From Gigaspora rosea (taxonomy: Eukaryota; Glomeromycota; Glomeromycetes; Diversisporales; Gigasporaceae): DNA of 64,000 bases. This document shows, one piece after another, positions 21,716 to 33,146 of the stretch; within the stretch, counting starts at the first letter, position 1, and each line of letters begins with the position of its first letter. The notes under the pieces are model-generated. The model had not been told where the DNA came from and ran no database searches. It worked only from the letters and a program-made list of their open reading frames with translations. Location of the stretch: contig QKWP01000820.1 in assembly GCA_003550325.1 (NCBI GenBank), positions 24,553 to 88,552 on the forward strand. The letters are read 5' to 3'. Position numbers and translations under genes: made by a program.

Positions 21716-23660
21716 TTTAACTACATAGAAATTCCCGAAATTATTGGCCAAAATTATCAGAAATGATATTAATGCCGGTTAGGTTTAGCATGGTTGTTAT
21801 ACAAAATTAGGGTAGTTGCACGTTAAACCAGGAACGGTATATGAAAATTAAAATTTCTATGATTACATTATTTTTCTTTTAATTATAATGTAGACCGTAT
21901 AAGTACTATCTATACTCCAAATAGACTCGAGTAAGCCAGTGATTTATTTGTTATGAATGAAAAAGAAAATAAATTCGTTATTGGAGGTTTCGCATCAAAT
22001 AACAGTGCATCTGGCATTGAATTTAATGCGCTCGCAACCTGAGCCCCTTTGTGGTCCAGGTTAGCATATTAAATTAAATTTATAGATGCTTTTATTTATG
22101 ATCTTTCGATCTTTTATCTACCAAAATAAAATTGTTATTGGATGCTATACATCCATTAACTATATATAATAATATATTATATATAATTTAATATTATTAA
22201 TTTTAGGAAGGGTTAAACCCTTATTATTCTTGTGAATTAAATTCTATTGTTGATTTAATTACCCATATCTCCTTTAATCTATTATTTTGCGCTATCAATG
22301 CTTATATATTTTATTGCCAATTATAATCGTACTTATCATACATTGTTATGATCTATTTATATTTAGGCTATCTAGCATATTAATTACGGCTTTTATTTTA
22401 TAGATTCACATAATAAAACAGAATAAAAATCAGTTATTCAAATATGTCTACCATTACATAAAAAAAATAGTTATGTGCCCTTTAAAATCAAATAACGCAA
22501 TCGATATATAATAAATAAGTTAAGTAAGTAAATCTACATCCGTATTATTTCACCAACAATCACTTTATAAAAAATTTGGTTCATTTACTGACAAGGTATT
22601 TTACAGATGATTAATTCATAGACAAATTTATTTTGTATACAATATATTTTGCTGCCAATTTTTTTTATAAATTGAAACACCAACTTTAAACCTAAACTTA
22701 ACTCTAACAACAATGGCTAGAATTAATTTTCCTGCGAAATTAGCTGTTTGTGAAATAACTTTTTATGAAACAGACTTGTTCGTAAATTAATTGACTGCAA
22801 AATAACCTTGTCTGAAATTAATTCTTTGCGAATTAAGTTTTTTGAAGTAATTTTTGGTGAGTTGATTGAAACCGAGTAAATCTGATGCCATTAAAAAAAT
22901 TCAATAAATCAAATTAATGTACCTAAAATAATTGCAATAAATGCAATTTGAATTTTAAGGAGGTCTGTTGATAATGATAGAGAGTGTTTATGTTTATCAT
23001 CTGATTTCGTTCTATCATATAATATTATCAACTTACGAAGATGTGTAATTGTAATATTTTTGAAGCCAAATGAGTAGAGTGTCCAGGGCTATGCGGTGGT
23101 AGAATCTATGTAGAAATTTTGTGAACAGAATAATAAATTATTGGCAGATAATCTATTGTGATAAATTTTCGGCGAGTTTTTTTTTTAGGTGGCGAATTAA
23201 CCCAAGTCGTACATATATTTACACATGTTTAATCTGAAGTAATGAATTATTATCAACAACTTCAAATATCAAATAAATAACTCAGTTAAAATTTATTCCT
23301 CAATGCATATATAAAGACTCATATCTGAAGGTTTGAAATCGCTACATAACCTTACTCTACACATAACAATAATCTACATATTTTTATAATTCATTCACGT
23401 TCACATGATATAAATTCCTTTTTTTTTTTTTTAAATTCCATTTTAATACTGTATATATATGCTAATTATATAATTATATACTACTCTTATAGCTAATTAT
23501 ATTACTCTTATATAATTATATACTACTCTTATATGCTAATTATATATTTTTTTATATGCTAATTATATACTATACTACCCGAAAAAAAACCTATATTTTG
23601 TTACCCTTCCATATTGATATTTTATTCAGCTTCATCTCACTCTTTTGCAAAAACTTGCAT
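21716..23660. other. AT-rich intergenic DNA with short repeats
   Basis: No gene seen. A lone TAGAGTGTCCAGGG near 23,074 matches the terminal repeat of the hAT-like element at 25,004 and may be its relic. Positions 23,455-23,575 hold a tandem array of ctaattatatactactctta-type units. Confidence 0.5.
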
Positions 23661-23672
23661 TGAATGAAGATT

Positions 23673-25003
23673 TCATTTCAAAAATAACATTTTGTCTACT
23701 AATTTTGTATCTAAATGTGTTCTTTTTGCTGTAATTAGATTATTGGCATGTGAAAATAACCTTGCAGAGGAGACAGATGACGCGGGAATACCAATATATT
23801 TGCAAGCAAGCTGTGATAATTTTGGAAAAATTTTATGCGTGCTTTCCACCAATCCAATAGATTTTCAGTTTCTAATGCAGTAAAGAATTACTTATTTCAT
23901 TATTAACAATGTGTTTACTCGTTTTTTATTTTTTATTTGATGGTGTTGATGATATTCTTTATGTGAGCATAATGATAACTCTGTATTCAAAATAGTCGAA
24001 TAGTTGAATTATTAGAAAATCTACCGGTGATGAACTAATTTCTAATTCATTACAATAATTCGCTTTTTTTTCATCCACCTCTACAAACTTTAACTTTTTA
24101 TAGCGAGGATCTAACAAAGATGCAATTAACCCAGAATCATTAGGAGTATTCCAATAAAAAAGTAAAGAATTATGATTATTATCTTTTACTTTTTTTAAAA
24201 CTCCTGCAGTATCTAATGGATTTTTAATAGATACTATATATGTTTTTTTGCAATATCACTTATGACCTCCATATCATCTATTTCAATCGGTAATATATCT
24301 TCATCAGATTCATATGCACTATCATGATCAAAATATTCATTACTATCTAATGATGAGTCATTAGCTAATTTAAAAATTAGTTCCTTAATTGTTGGTATCA
24401 TTTTGCTTAATATTACATAGGTGCCTTCCAAAAATCTCGTGTTGCTTCTTCAAATGGTAATAAAAGATCAACTAATTATCAAGTAATTCCCATTCTTCTT
24501 CAGATAGCATAATTTGTTTTAGCTTAATCTTTTCTTTCATCTTTGCCTATACTTGTATATAAATCTGCACAATGAATTTCAATATGTTGAAACATCCTGA
24601 ATACAATTTAATAAATCATTATAGTTTAACTTACGTTGTACTTTCATTAATCTTTCTATTTGTTTTTTGGGTTGAAAAAAATGATTTAACCTTTTTATAT
24701 GTGCTATTGAAATTTCTACAGGTACTAATCCTTTCCTAATTGCTAACTAAAGAATTTTGCAGCACATGGTAATTATTGAACATTATTACATTTATTTGCT
24801 AAAATAGAACATGTCACTTTAATATTAGCACCATTATCAGTACAATTGCTGTTATTTGTTCTTCAATTTAAAATACTTTGATAAAGTAATTCAGAAATTG
24901 CTCTAGCTATATGATGAAAGGTGCATATTTAATATCGATTTGTAAAATTGGCCCCAAAATTTTTAATGATCTGCAAAAAGTCACATGCCGATTGGGTGTA
25001 AAT
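23673..25003 (-). pseudogene. hAT transposase relic (ricesleeper-like)
   Basis: On the minus strand the pieces come in hAT order. TDNGANIKVTCSILANKCNN then LPCAAK (about 24,740-24,860) is the conserved catalytic region. LSEEEWELLD and LLLPFEEATRDF (about 24,430-24,510) lead to GTYVILSKMIPTIKELIFKL and an acidic insert (24,234-24,431), then LIASLLDPRYKKLKFVEVDE. Near the end, FPKLSQLACKYIGIPASSVS then SARLFSHANNLITAKRTHLD (23,675-23,860) is the C-terminal dimerisation domain. Several frameshifts and stops break it. No BED finger is seen upstream; an 845-bp element lies there. The plus-strand open frame at 23,692-23,883 is antisense to the dimerisation domain. Confidence 0.85.
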
Positions 25004-25848
25004 TAGAGTGTCCAGGATCATGATCCGGCATAATATTCGCATAATTCACCTTATAGCACATAAAACATACGATTTCGCATAATTTAAAGAAGCCCGCATA
25101 ATCTTGCATAATTCTCCTTTCTCTTGTATAAAGAAATTTCTATTGGCCAATTGTTGTTACAGAGTGTTTTATCAAGTCGGCCTATATTATACTCTAACGC
25201 TGGCTAATTCTGAGTAGGATCATGTGAATAATGCTGGCTAAACTATCATAGTATCTACACTTTAAAATTAATAGATCTGAATGTAGGGAATTACAGATCA
25301 ATATGGTACGGATGTGATTTTATCAAACCATATCATCACTCCCTAAAAAACCCAGCTGGAATTAATTATAATTTCTGGTAGAGCTAACCCTAAATTCTAT
25401 AGGCGTTAAGCAAACTCTATAGTAAGGTTTGATAAAATTATACTAAAATCATATACTGATATTCATAACACCTCGAACGTAATAACAATTATTGATTATA
25501 CATACTATTGGTTGTACAATTTAAGTAGCAGATAATTTTAGTACATACCATGGGCAAAATTAGAACACAAAAAAATTTCTAGGAAAATTTCATGCTTTTA
25601 GATTAGAGATAAAATCTTGCAATAAGGTTAGAGTTCGAAAATATTATTTATATAATAAAATTTTATTACACGTAAAAACAGTTTCATAGATAGTTATAAA
25701 ATTTGTCTTGCATTACAAAAGATCTTGAAATTTGGTTAGTAAGCAATTTTTTTTTAACCTTAATCCTGGGGTCCGCATAATTCACATAATTTGCAATTTA
25801 CTGGATGCATAATTTGGCATTTACCGGATCATAATCCTGGACACTCTA
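25004..25848. mobile_element. 845-bp non-autonomous hAT-like element
   Basis: Ends: TAGAGTGTCCAGGATCATGA left, and TAGAGTGTCCAGGATTATGA as the reverse complement of the right end; both continue TCCGG. The 8-bp GTGTAAAT is duplicated exactly on both sides (24,996-25,003 and 25,849-25,856). Subterminal repeats of the form cgcataattcac/gcataatt occur near both ends, as is usual for hAT elements. No coding capacity. It sits at the upstream edge of the hAT transposase relic. Confidence 0.9.
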
Positions 25849-26079
25849 GTGTAAATAAAAATAGTACCCTAAATCACATGTCAAATTTATTGACTTACCT
25901 AAAAAAATATAATAAATATTTGTAAAACCAATGAAGCAATCATAAAACCAATGAACGCAATTAATAAAAGAATAGAAATTAACCAAGAGTAATAAAAGCA
26001 GCAAGTATTTTTATTTATATATTTTTTTTTAATAAAAAAAAAACAGTTTTAAAACAATATCTAATATGTACGTATATCT

Positions 26080-26280
26080 TAGCTTGGGCCTTACGATTTA
26101 GCTCGGTTTATTTCTGTTGGGACCGTAAGAAACAAATTTAAATAGTGCACTTAGAAAGTGTATATACTTATAAAGTAGAAATAATATATAGCTCTAAGAA
26201 GTTGGAACCATGCATTTAGAGAGTTTTTATTAGTCGGTGCATTTATGGAGTCTGACTATATATATATATATATTTAGCTT
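26080..26280. mobile_element. Probable relic of the mariner-like MITE seen at 32,139
   Basis: Words gtgcacttagaaagtgtata, gttggaaccatgcatttaga and gtgcatttatggagtctgac resemble the ends of the 32-kb element (ctaaatgcacatttcc; gtgcacttagagggtctat). Boundaries are unclear. Confidence 0.4.
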
Positions 26281-26522
26281 GGGGTTTATAGCACAGATTT
26301 AGCTTGAGTTTTATATTTTATATTTAATTTTGATATAGTAATCATTTTCATTAATTGATGCTAATCAATAAACAAATATATTTAATATATTACTAAGTAT
26401 ACATTCGTTACTTTTTCTTTTTCTTTTTTAACCCCAAGATAGTAATTATCTGAGAACATTGAGTGACGCTCTTTATTAAGATCAATTTTTATATTACATT
26501 ATGTATATATTAGGGGTTTCCT

Positions 26523-26714
26523 AGGACCCTGAGCAATCTATGAACAGCTAACTATTTTAAAAAATTGTTATATATTTCTAAAAATAGGTAAGATCTACAG
26601 AAAAACAGTCAAAAATAAGCATTAATATTACTAAATATAGAAAAAATCTACACGAAAATAGTTAAAAATAAGCAAAAGCAAATAGTCACCTATTTATGTA
26701 TAGCTCGGGGTCCT
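26523..26714. mobile_element. hAT-like MITE, AGGACCCTG family, short copy
   Basis: The ends AGGACCCTGAGC and GCTCGGGGTCCT are inverted. The 8-bp GGTTTCCT flanks both sides exactly (26,515-26,522; 26,715-26,722). Same outer end as the copies at 18,192 and 35,469 but a different 192-bp interior made of A-rich gtcaaaaataagcatt repeats. Confidence 0.87.
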
Positions 26715-26739
26715 GGTTTCCTAGCTAAACTATTCCTCC

Positions 26740-27006
26740 CTCTATAGTCCGTTTTATCCTGACTGACTCTAGCAAGCCCACCATGTCTGGTGCCCCGTAT
26801 CTGTCGAATCATAGGTAGCATTAAGGAACTACAAATCCTGCTGGTATGCTATATAGATTGACCATTTTTCATCTGCCTCGGGAACCACTTTCTATTTTTG
26901 GTTAGTGTAGGATCGTCAAACGGCCCTCTTTTTTTGTTGGACTTGAACTCGCGGTCTTCTGTTTGTGACCCTGGAGCACTAACCACTGCACTATCTCCAA
27001 GGGTCT
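26740..27006 (-). mobile_element. tRNA-headed SINE
   Basis: On the minus strand the head reads GGAGATAGTGCAGTGGTTAG (A-box-like) and, about 40 nt later, CGCGAGTTCAAGTCC (B-box-like: GAGTTCAAGTCC), then a run of A and a body to about 26,740. This is the internal Pol III promoter arrangement of a tRNA. It does not fold into a proper tRNA in my reading, so it is a SINE head or tRNA relic. No poly(A) tail or target repeat is clear. Confidence 0.6.
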
Positions 27007-27164
27007 TCGTCACTATTTATAATTACTGTTTCGTTACAATTAAAATTTTTTATTAATTTGTATTGGGTTTTGTAATTTAATATAATACATTACCATACAA
27101 ATATGTAATCCAAGATTATTTCAACTGATATCTAAAGAAATAAGCACGATATTCAAAAGCACCG

Positions 27165-27282
27165 TATCTTGTAATCTAGTAGTCCAAATCAGATGAATTT
27201 GGTGCCATTCGATTTGTTTCAATGAGACAAATCGAATGGTGCCAAATTTATCCGATTCAGACCACTGGATCACAAGATACAG
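27165..27282. repeat. Hairpin repeat related to 6,648-6,764
   Basis: The arms GGTGCCATTCGATTTGTTTC and its inverse GACAAATCGAATGGTGCC are enclosed by GTATCTTGTAATCTAGTAGT and CCACTGGATCACAAGATAC. The outer part GTATCTTGTAATCTAGTA is shared with the hairpin at 6.65 kb. Confidence 0.75.
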
Positions 27283-27289
27283 CTAGCAG

Positions 27290-28250
27290 TCATAAAATAA
27301 TTGATCAAAAATGGCCAACTGAACCCACTCCCTACTTATGAAGCGCATTAGTTAGTGCTTTCCTTTCATTTGATCTGAGTTATCATCACTAATACCTAAA
27401 AAAATCAGTGTGATATTCTTACAAAGCACACTAGCAAATGCTCTTCTTCATCCAGTTCAATCTAACTAATAAAGTATTTAAAGGAATTCATATAAAGTAC
27501 ATCCTTCTCCATTCAGTTCATGTTTATTCCAACTTTAGGATTCAGAAAAGTCAGAGTGACATTCTTGCAAAGTGCTTTTCTTGCTACCAAAATTCAAAAA
27601 AGCTAGCATATTATTAAAAATAAAAAAAATCAAATGAATAATAACTTATCTTTAAAAGTTTGCATTTGCTACCATAAAAGAACATATACAAGACCCGGGT
27701 CATTATATTTCACTGATTTTAAAACCTATAGCAGACCCAGGTCTAGTACACAGCTAAGCGTATTAATATTTCAGTATTGTAACAAGGTAAATTCTAAAGT
27801 ATATATGTTTATACATCTAGGTTTTTAAGTAATTTGTACACGGGTCTCGATCTGCACACATGACTGGATAACAACAGTATGTCAACTATTAGACGCACTT
27901 TGTATTGTGTAATAGTCAAATTTAGGTGTGTCAAAAATTTTGGGTGATCTACAAATCCATGCATATGTCTAGCATTATATCCTTAATTTTAAAATCTGGT
28001 GTAATCCATGCTGCAGCAATACCTAAATACCTATGCTTAGCTTTGCTAGACCAAAAGATCTATAGTAAGTAAAAGATACTGTTATAACAGTTTTTTTAAA
28101 AAAAATCTTTTAAATTTTGATAGTTATATTCATAACTTTTAGATACCATTGTTTTAATCTTACTTTCTTTAGGCATAATAAATAAAGGATCAAATTGAGA
28201 ATTTTTTTTATATACAGTACTAGATCCATAATAGTAGAAATAGGTTGATA
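27290..28250. other. AT-rich DNA, no gene supported
   Basis: Small open frames (27,634-27,828 plus; 28,096-28,299 minus) show no family resemblance, and the second enters the TIR of the next element. Short degenerate repeats around agacccgggtc and agacccaggtc occur at 27,690-27,740. Confidence 0.5.
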
Positions 28251-28252
28251 TA

Positions 28253-29373
28253 CAGTGGAGGGACATATTATTGTGGACACTTTTTAAAAATTTGTACAAA
28301 GCTAAATATGTAAGATATAAAGCTAAAAATTAAAATATAAATTCTTTAAATCTATATCTTTTAAATATCATAAAATTCTATGCAGAACTTTTTAAAATAA
28401 TTAAACTATAAAATATTGTGCAATGTTATACAAGTATGAAAAAAGTAATTTTTTAAAACTTAGTTGTCATAATTGCTGTATATTAAAAGTTAATTTTTTA
28501 TTAAGTAAACAAAACTTTTTTTTAAGTGAAATTTGTTCAGCATAACAAATTATATATAATTCTAAATTTTTAGAAATTTTAAAATAATTTTAAGTTAAAT
28601 ACTATTAGTAAATATAAAAGATAAATTATTTAATTTAAGAGATAATTTATACATCGCATATGCGACATTGTCGCCCCTGTAATGTTAATCAAACCAGTCA
28701 AAATAAACTGAATGATTTCGTATAGTTAGGGTTAGGGTTAGGTAGGGTTAGGGTACGGGCGAAGAGAGTGGTATATAGTAAAAATTTGCAAGGAATTTTT
28801 TTTGTTAGAGCACAGAAGGTGGTTTCATATGCGAAATTTTTGGTTATAGGANAAGTGAAATTTGTTCAGCATAACAAATTATATATAATTCTAAATTTTT
28901 AGAAATTTTAAAATAATTTTAAGTTAAATACTATTAGTAAATATAAAGGATAAATTATTTAATTTAAAATTAATAAACTGCTAAAAATAGTAATTTTATT
29001 ACTATATATAGTAATCTAATAAATTATTTTCAAAAAATTATAAAATTTTCAGAATATATATAATTTGTTATACTAAATAATTTTATTTAAAAAAAATTGC
29101 TAGTTTATTTGATAAAAAATTAAGTTTATATATTACTATATTTAATAAGTCTAATTACTATTAAAATATAGTAAAATATAGAAAATCATACTTATATAAA
29201 ATTCTAAATTTTACTTAAACTTAATTATTTTAAAAACTTTTGTATAGAATTTTTTAAACTTTTTTTTATTTGAAAGATATAAATTTGAAGAGTTTATATT
29301 TAGCTTCATATCTTATATATTTAGCTTTGTACAAATTTTTAAAAAGTGTCTACAATATTATGTCCCCCTACTA
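28253..29373. mobile_element. Mariner-like element with ~130-bp inverted ends
   Basis: The left end CAGTGGAGGGACATATTATT continues GTGGACACTTTTTAAAAATT and TGTACAAAGCTAAATAT. The right end is its inverse for about 130 bp (TTAGCTTTGTACAAATTTTT ... GTCCCCCTACTA). TA flanks both ends (28,251-28,252; 29,374-29,375). End sequence and TA duplication fit the Tc1/mariner/pogo group. No transposase remains; the interior is AT-rich and is interrupted by a MITE fragment and the n join at 28,852. Confidence 0.8.
28650..28851. mobile_element. MITE fragment carrying TTAGGG repeats, cut at an n join
   Basis: It begins CATCGCATATGCGACATTG, like the end of the element at 62,499, and has the shared interior gcaaggaattttttttgtta then gagcac. 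Around 28,727-28,756 it has several TTAGGG units (gttagggttagggttaggta). The copy stops at the single n; after it the host sequence 28,524-28,637 is repeated without the MITE. Confidence 0.75.
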
Positions 29374-29441
29374 TATAATTAATATACTATTAATATCCTT
29401 TAATATTGCATCTTCTTGCTGTTTCTGAATATATTTAGAAT

Positions 29442-30026
29442 GAAATTATAAAACTCTTTCCAATGATCACTTGGACAAAATTTCCGACAGAAGAAAACAA
29501 AAAGTTTTTTGTTGGAGCGTGGGTAGAAGTACACAGGACCTACGGTTTCTACAAAGATTAACTATTGCTACTATCTAGGGACTCCTTTGATATATTTAGC
29601 ATACAAGCCAAAAGTGTTTTGGTACAAGATAACTGGCAGGAGGTGGCGCCCTTGTACGAAAAATTTTGGTAGAGTTATCATTTCCACTCTGTCGACGAAG
29701 TAACCTGTGACTATATAATGGAGAACAGCAAAAAAATGAGTTTTCCAACAACACCCTCCCGTAGATTTCTTACAAGTGATTTCTTTGTATCATCTTTTTC
29801 ACCTTCCTGCCTTTCTTCCAAAATTTTCGATAAAAAGTGGGGATTTGGTTTACCCCCTCCAAAAGATCGGCTGTTTACTTTTCCAAATTCGGATGGACCC
29901 AGTAGAATGCAACCACGTGACGTGTTTGTTTATGAATACGGTTTCGGTGCTACTCTATACGACGTGCTCAATCAATATGGTATAGGGATATTCGAGGTTG
30001 GTCGTATAGTCGGAAGAAGATATTAA
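29442..30026 (+). pseudogene. Unrecognised gene with two in-frame stops
   Basis: One frame reads MITWTKFPTEENKKFFVGAW and VEVHRTYGFYKD, then a stop (TAA), SRDSFDIFSIQAKSVLVQDN, WQEVAPLYEKFW, a stop (TAG), SYHFHSVDEVTCDY, and on into MENSKKMSFPTTPSRRFLTS ... YGFGATLYDVLNQYGIGIFE to a stop at 30,026. Composition is distinctly less AT-rich than the flanks and the frame stays coherent over about 190 codons, so it was a real gene. I recognise no family. The part from 29,718 could still be read as a 102-codon protein. Confidence 0.5.
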
Positions 30027-30700
30027 TTAAGGCGTAGCTTTACATTAGAGATATACAATAGTTGCATTTGTTATATAATTTTTATTCAGCCTACCACGGG
30101 TTATAATAGTGTTTTTCCTTTTCTTTTTTCCATTGGTTTTTGTTTCCTTTTCATTAGACTAGCCTTCGTGCTTTACCATGTGGTTTTTTTTCTTTTTTGT
30201 TTTCCTCTTCCTTTTTTTCTTTTTGTTTGTTTTTCTTTTTGTATCTTTCGTTTTCTTGGCTTGATATTTTTTTATGTTTACCCCCTCTCTTTATTTTGTC
30301 CTTAGTAAATTCCTTGTTAGTTAAAGGAATATGAAGGAGAAAAGAAGCCATTATGGTGTGGTACTTAGGCTAGTTTAACATAGCCTCTAGTTTTTAGACT
30401 TGTCTTCAAATTAGTGCGGCAGGTTGTACTTGGACACCTTTTACGGCAGCCAGGTAATGTCAGATTTGCAAATTAGGAGTAAACAAGTGTATTATGTAGC
30501 GATATATTTAGTATCTTAATAAAATACTGGCAAAACTGCCTAAATGAAAAAATATATATATATATATTTAGAATATGGATTAAATTTGATAAAACTAGTA
30601 ATTTTTGTATTTCATGACTAAACAAAATTTAAAAATTAAATATAAAATGGAATTTTTTATTTTTTTGTATATGCGATAAACATATACCCTCTTTACTGAT
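30027..30700. other. Pyrimidine-rich and AT-rich spacer
   Basis: Positions 30,115-30,300 are a long T/C-rich tract (ttttctttttgtttgttttt). Its complement gives a Lys/Glu open frame (30,154-30,351 minus) that is only low complexity. Confidence 0.55.
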
Positions 30701-31060
30701 GCTAGTTGCTCACTAACAAAAAATTTTTTGGTTATGTAACTTTTTGTAGCACAAGCCAATCATGTTTTAAGATCAGGTATAATGTGAAAAATCAAGAAAT
30801 GAATAAAGCAAAAGAATTAAAGTAATAAATCAAATAGTTAGGCTTTGTGTTAGGCACTTAGTTAGAAGTTACTAATACTAGAATTTGCAAGAAATTTTTT
30901 TTGCTAATGTGCAAAAAATGATTTTATAGACAAATTTCAGAGTTATTAGTGATTTTTGATGAAAATTATAAAAAGCACAATTTTTATATTATATCTAATC
31001 CTGAAATTCAATTGGTTTGCACTATAATAAAGTCATATGACCCAAATATTTTTTGTAAAA
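30700..31060. mobile_element. Diverged relative of the TTAGGG-bearing MITE family
   Basis: It contains tttgcaagaaatttttttt then gctaatgtgcaaaaaatgat, like the interior of the elements at 28,650 and 62,499, plus aagccaatcatgttttaagatcaggt, like the copy at 53,860. The ends are too worn to fix. Confidence 0.5.
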
Positions 31061-32138
31061 TAACTATGTCTATATAACATGTTATCAATACAAGTTTGAC
31101 TATTTTTTTCTTATTATAGAATATTATATAACACTAATTATAGTTGTACTATTTTAAATACAAAATTACAGTTTGTTATTTTACTTATATTTACTCTTTA
31201 TTGAAGGTATCTTTTTATATAAGAGTATAGCCAAAAGTGTAGTAAAGAGAAGCAGTAAAGAAAAGTTGCATAGTTTCATTAAATAAAGGTATACAATAGT
31301 AAGAATCTCAATTGCTTATTATATTTGTAGTATTAGCATTCAAATTTTACTGAAAGATAAAAATTAAAAGTGTTGCTAAACCTTCACTACTTTAAAGTTT
31401 TACTAAAAAGCTATAAATAAAACCTTACCTAAAGCCAACTTTGTTCATATTAGTACTTTTTTTTTTGTACATAGAATTTAGTATTCTTGTATATAGAATT
31501 TAGAATTAAATATCTAATTTCATTAATACTCTTTTTTAACTACTAATATTCTTTATTTTAGCAGATATAAATTGTTTATTTGATAGTACAAGCACTATTT
31601 GGATGTCTGTTTTTAGACTAAAGACTCAACTTCTAGAAACAACCATATTTGTTAAATAAAAACCAACAAACTTTAGATTTTGCAAGTGCATAACTTTGTT
31701 GAAATAAAAGTATATGGTTTTATTAACAATCACCTACTATATCTGCTTAGGATTTTATTGAAAAATCTGAACAAAAAGTATTGTTTTACTGTTTTAAAGT
31801 TTCACTTAAAAGCTATAAATCTACCCAAAGCTAACTTAAATCATATAAGTACCTTTTTTATAAATAGAATAAGTATTATAAGCTGCTTAACTTTGATTAT
31901 AATTAATTTTTTGAAAGTTATATTTTATTAGCAAAAAATATATATATAATTTTTTAAAAAAATTTGTACAGTATACTAAAATCTTTCAAAAGAATTATGA
32001 TTGATACAAAATATTTAAAATTTTTTTAAAGAATTTTAAAATATTGTGAAAGTATTTGCAAAAGATTGCAAAATTAGTTTTTTAAAGCAAGCAAAATATT
32101 TTTTAATATATTTTACTATTTTCAATATTTTCAATATA
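31061..32138. other. AT-rich DNA, no gene seen
   Basis: Open frames at 31,680-31,931 and 32,046-32,231 are AT-composition artefacts without motifs. Nothing else stands out. Confidence 0.5.
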
Positions 32139-32677
32139 CAGTCAGACCTTTCTAAATGCACATTTCCTAAATGCTCAGTATATGAAAACCCCTTTAGTAT
32201 ATATACCTTTGCTTGGTTCCAACTTATATAACAATTATAAAATTTAAGCTCTCTAAGTGCATCTAGTATTTAAAATTTAAAACAAAAATTATTTGCAACT
32301 GTGCAAGTAAAAAAATGTTTTACTTGTACAAAAAATTTTTTGTTTGTATAGCTACAATTTTACAAATATATATATATATCATATCTGAAGTTATAATTTA
32401 TCTAAAGTTACAACTTTAGATATCTAAAGTTGTAACTTCAATAGGAGGCAACTTTAAACACAATATGTATTATATATACTTGGTGCAATTTTTTTAAATT
32501 TTATTGCATATTTTGCATAAATGTTTTACAAAATACTTTCATATTATGAAAAACTATTGCACATATGCATCTTTGTGCAAGCCAATTTTAAACGCTAAGT
32601 GAACCTTCTCTAAGTGCACATTTTGCATTTTTTTTTTACTATGGTCCTGAGGAGTGTGCACTTAGAGGGTCTATCTG
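32139..32677. mobile_element. Mariner-like MITE (CAGTCAGACC ends)
   Basis: The left end CAGTCAGACCTTTCTAAATG then CACA is matched by the reverse complement of the right end, CAGATAGACCCTCTAAGTGC. TA lies directly outside both ends. A second internal palindrome (cttaagt-like gttacaactttagatatcta, 32,390-32,435) is present. 539 bp, non-coding. Confidence 0.8.
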
Positions 32678-32876
32678 TATTTAAAAATATTTGGTATTGT
32701 CTATATTCACATAATAAAATAGAAATAAAAATTAAAAAATAGTAGCTCAATAAATATATCATATATAATTTATTAATAACTTTATTTTTTTAAAAATTTA
32801 AAATTACAAATATAAAGCAAAATATGACAAAAAAAAGTAGCAATATAAAAAAAACTAACTAAAAAATAAAGTTTTA

Positions 32877-33075
32877 TGCTTCATCATTAAGTTCTTCTTG
32901 TTTTTCATCAGATATTTCTGTATTTTTTGTTAAAGTTGTAGATTTTTTATCCTTTTTTTTAAATATATTCAAAAAATTTCTAAAAATTGAACATAATACA
33001 AAAAATTGTAAATTTGTAAGAAATTTCAAATATATTTACTTTTTTTGGCCTTTTTCTTGTCTAAAAAATTTTTTT
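32877..33075 (-). pseudogene. 3' exons of a small acidic/basic protein, unrecognised
   Basis: On the minus strand the last exon reads KDKKSTTLTKNTEISDEKQE then ELNDEA and a stop at about 32,877. A short preceding piece at 33,040-33,070 reads DKKKAKK between splice-like signals. A matching upstream piece, ELEESEEKLEEESKESKQ, lies at 35,812-35,880 on the same strand, beyond the 2.2-kb element. The parts may be one gene split by that insertion. No family is recognised. Confidence 0.35.
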
Positions 33076-33146
33076 AAATAAAATTCCATTTAAAAATTTA
33101 AAAAAATTTTTGTATTTTAAAATATAAATATACTTTTTTAGAGAAT

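Noticed and set aside
23692-23883. 63-codon plus-strand open frame
   Set aside because: Exactly antisense to the hAT dimerisation domain, which reads clearly on the minus strand.
28729-28756. Telomere or chromosome end
   Set aside because: Only a few TTAGGG units, inside a MITE whose relatives carry similar motifs, with ordinary sequence on both sides.
30154-30351. Lys/Glu-rich minus-strand protein
   Set aside because: Complement of a long pyrimidine tract; low complexity without other support.
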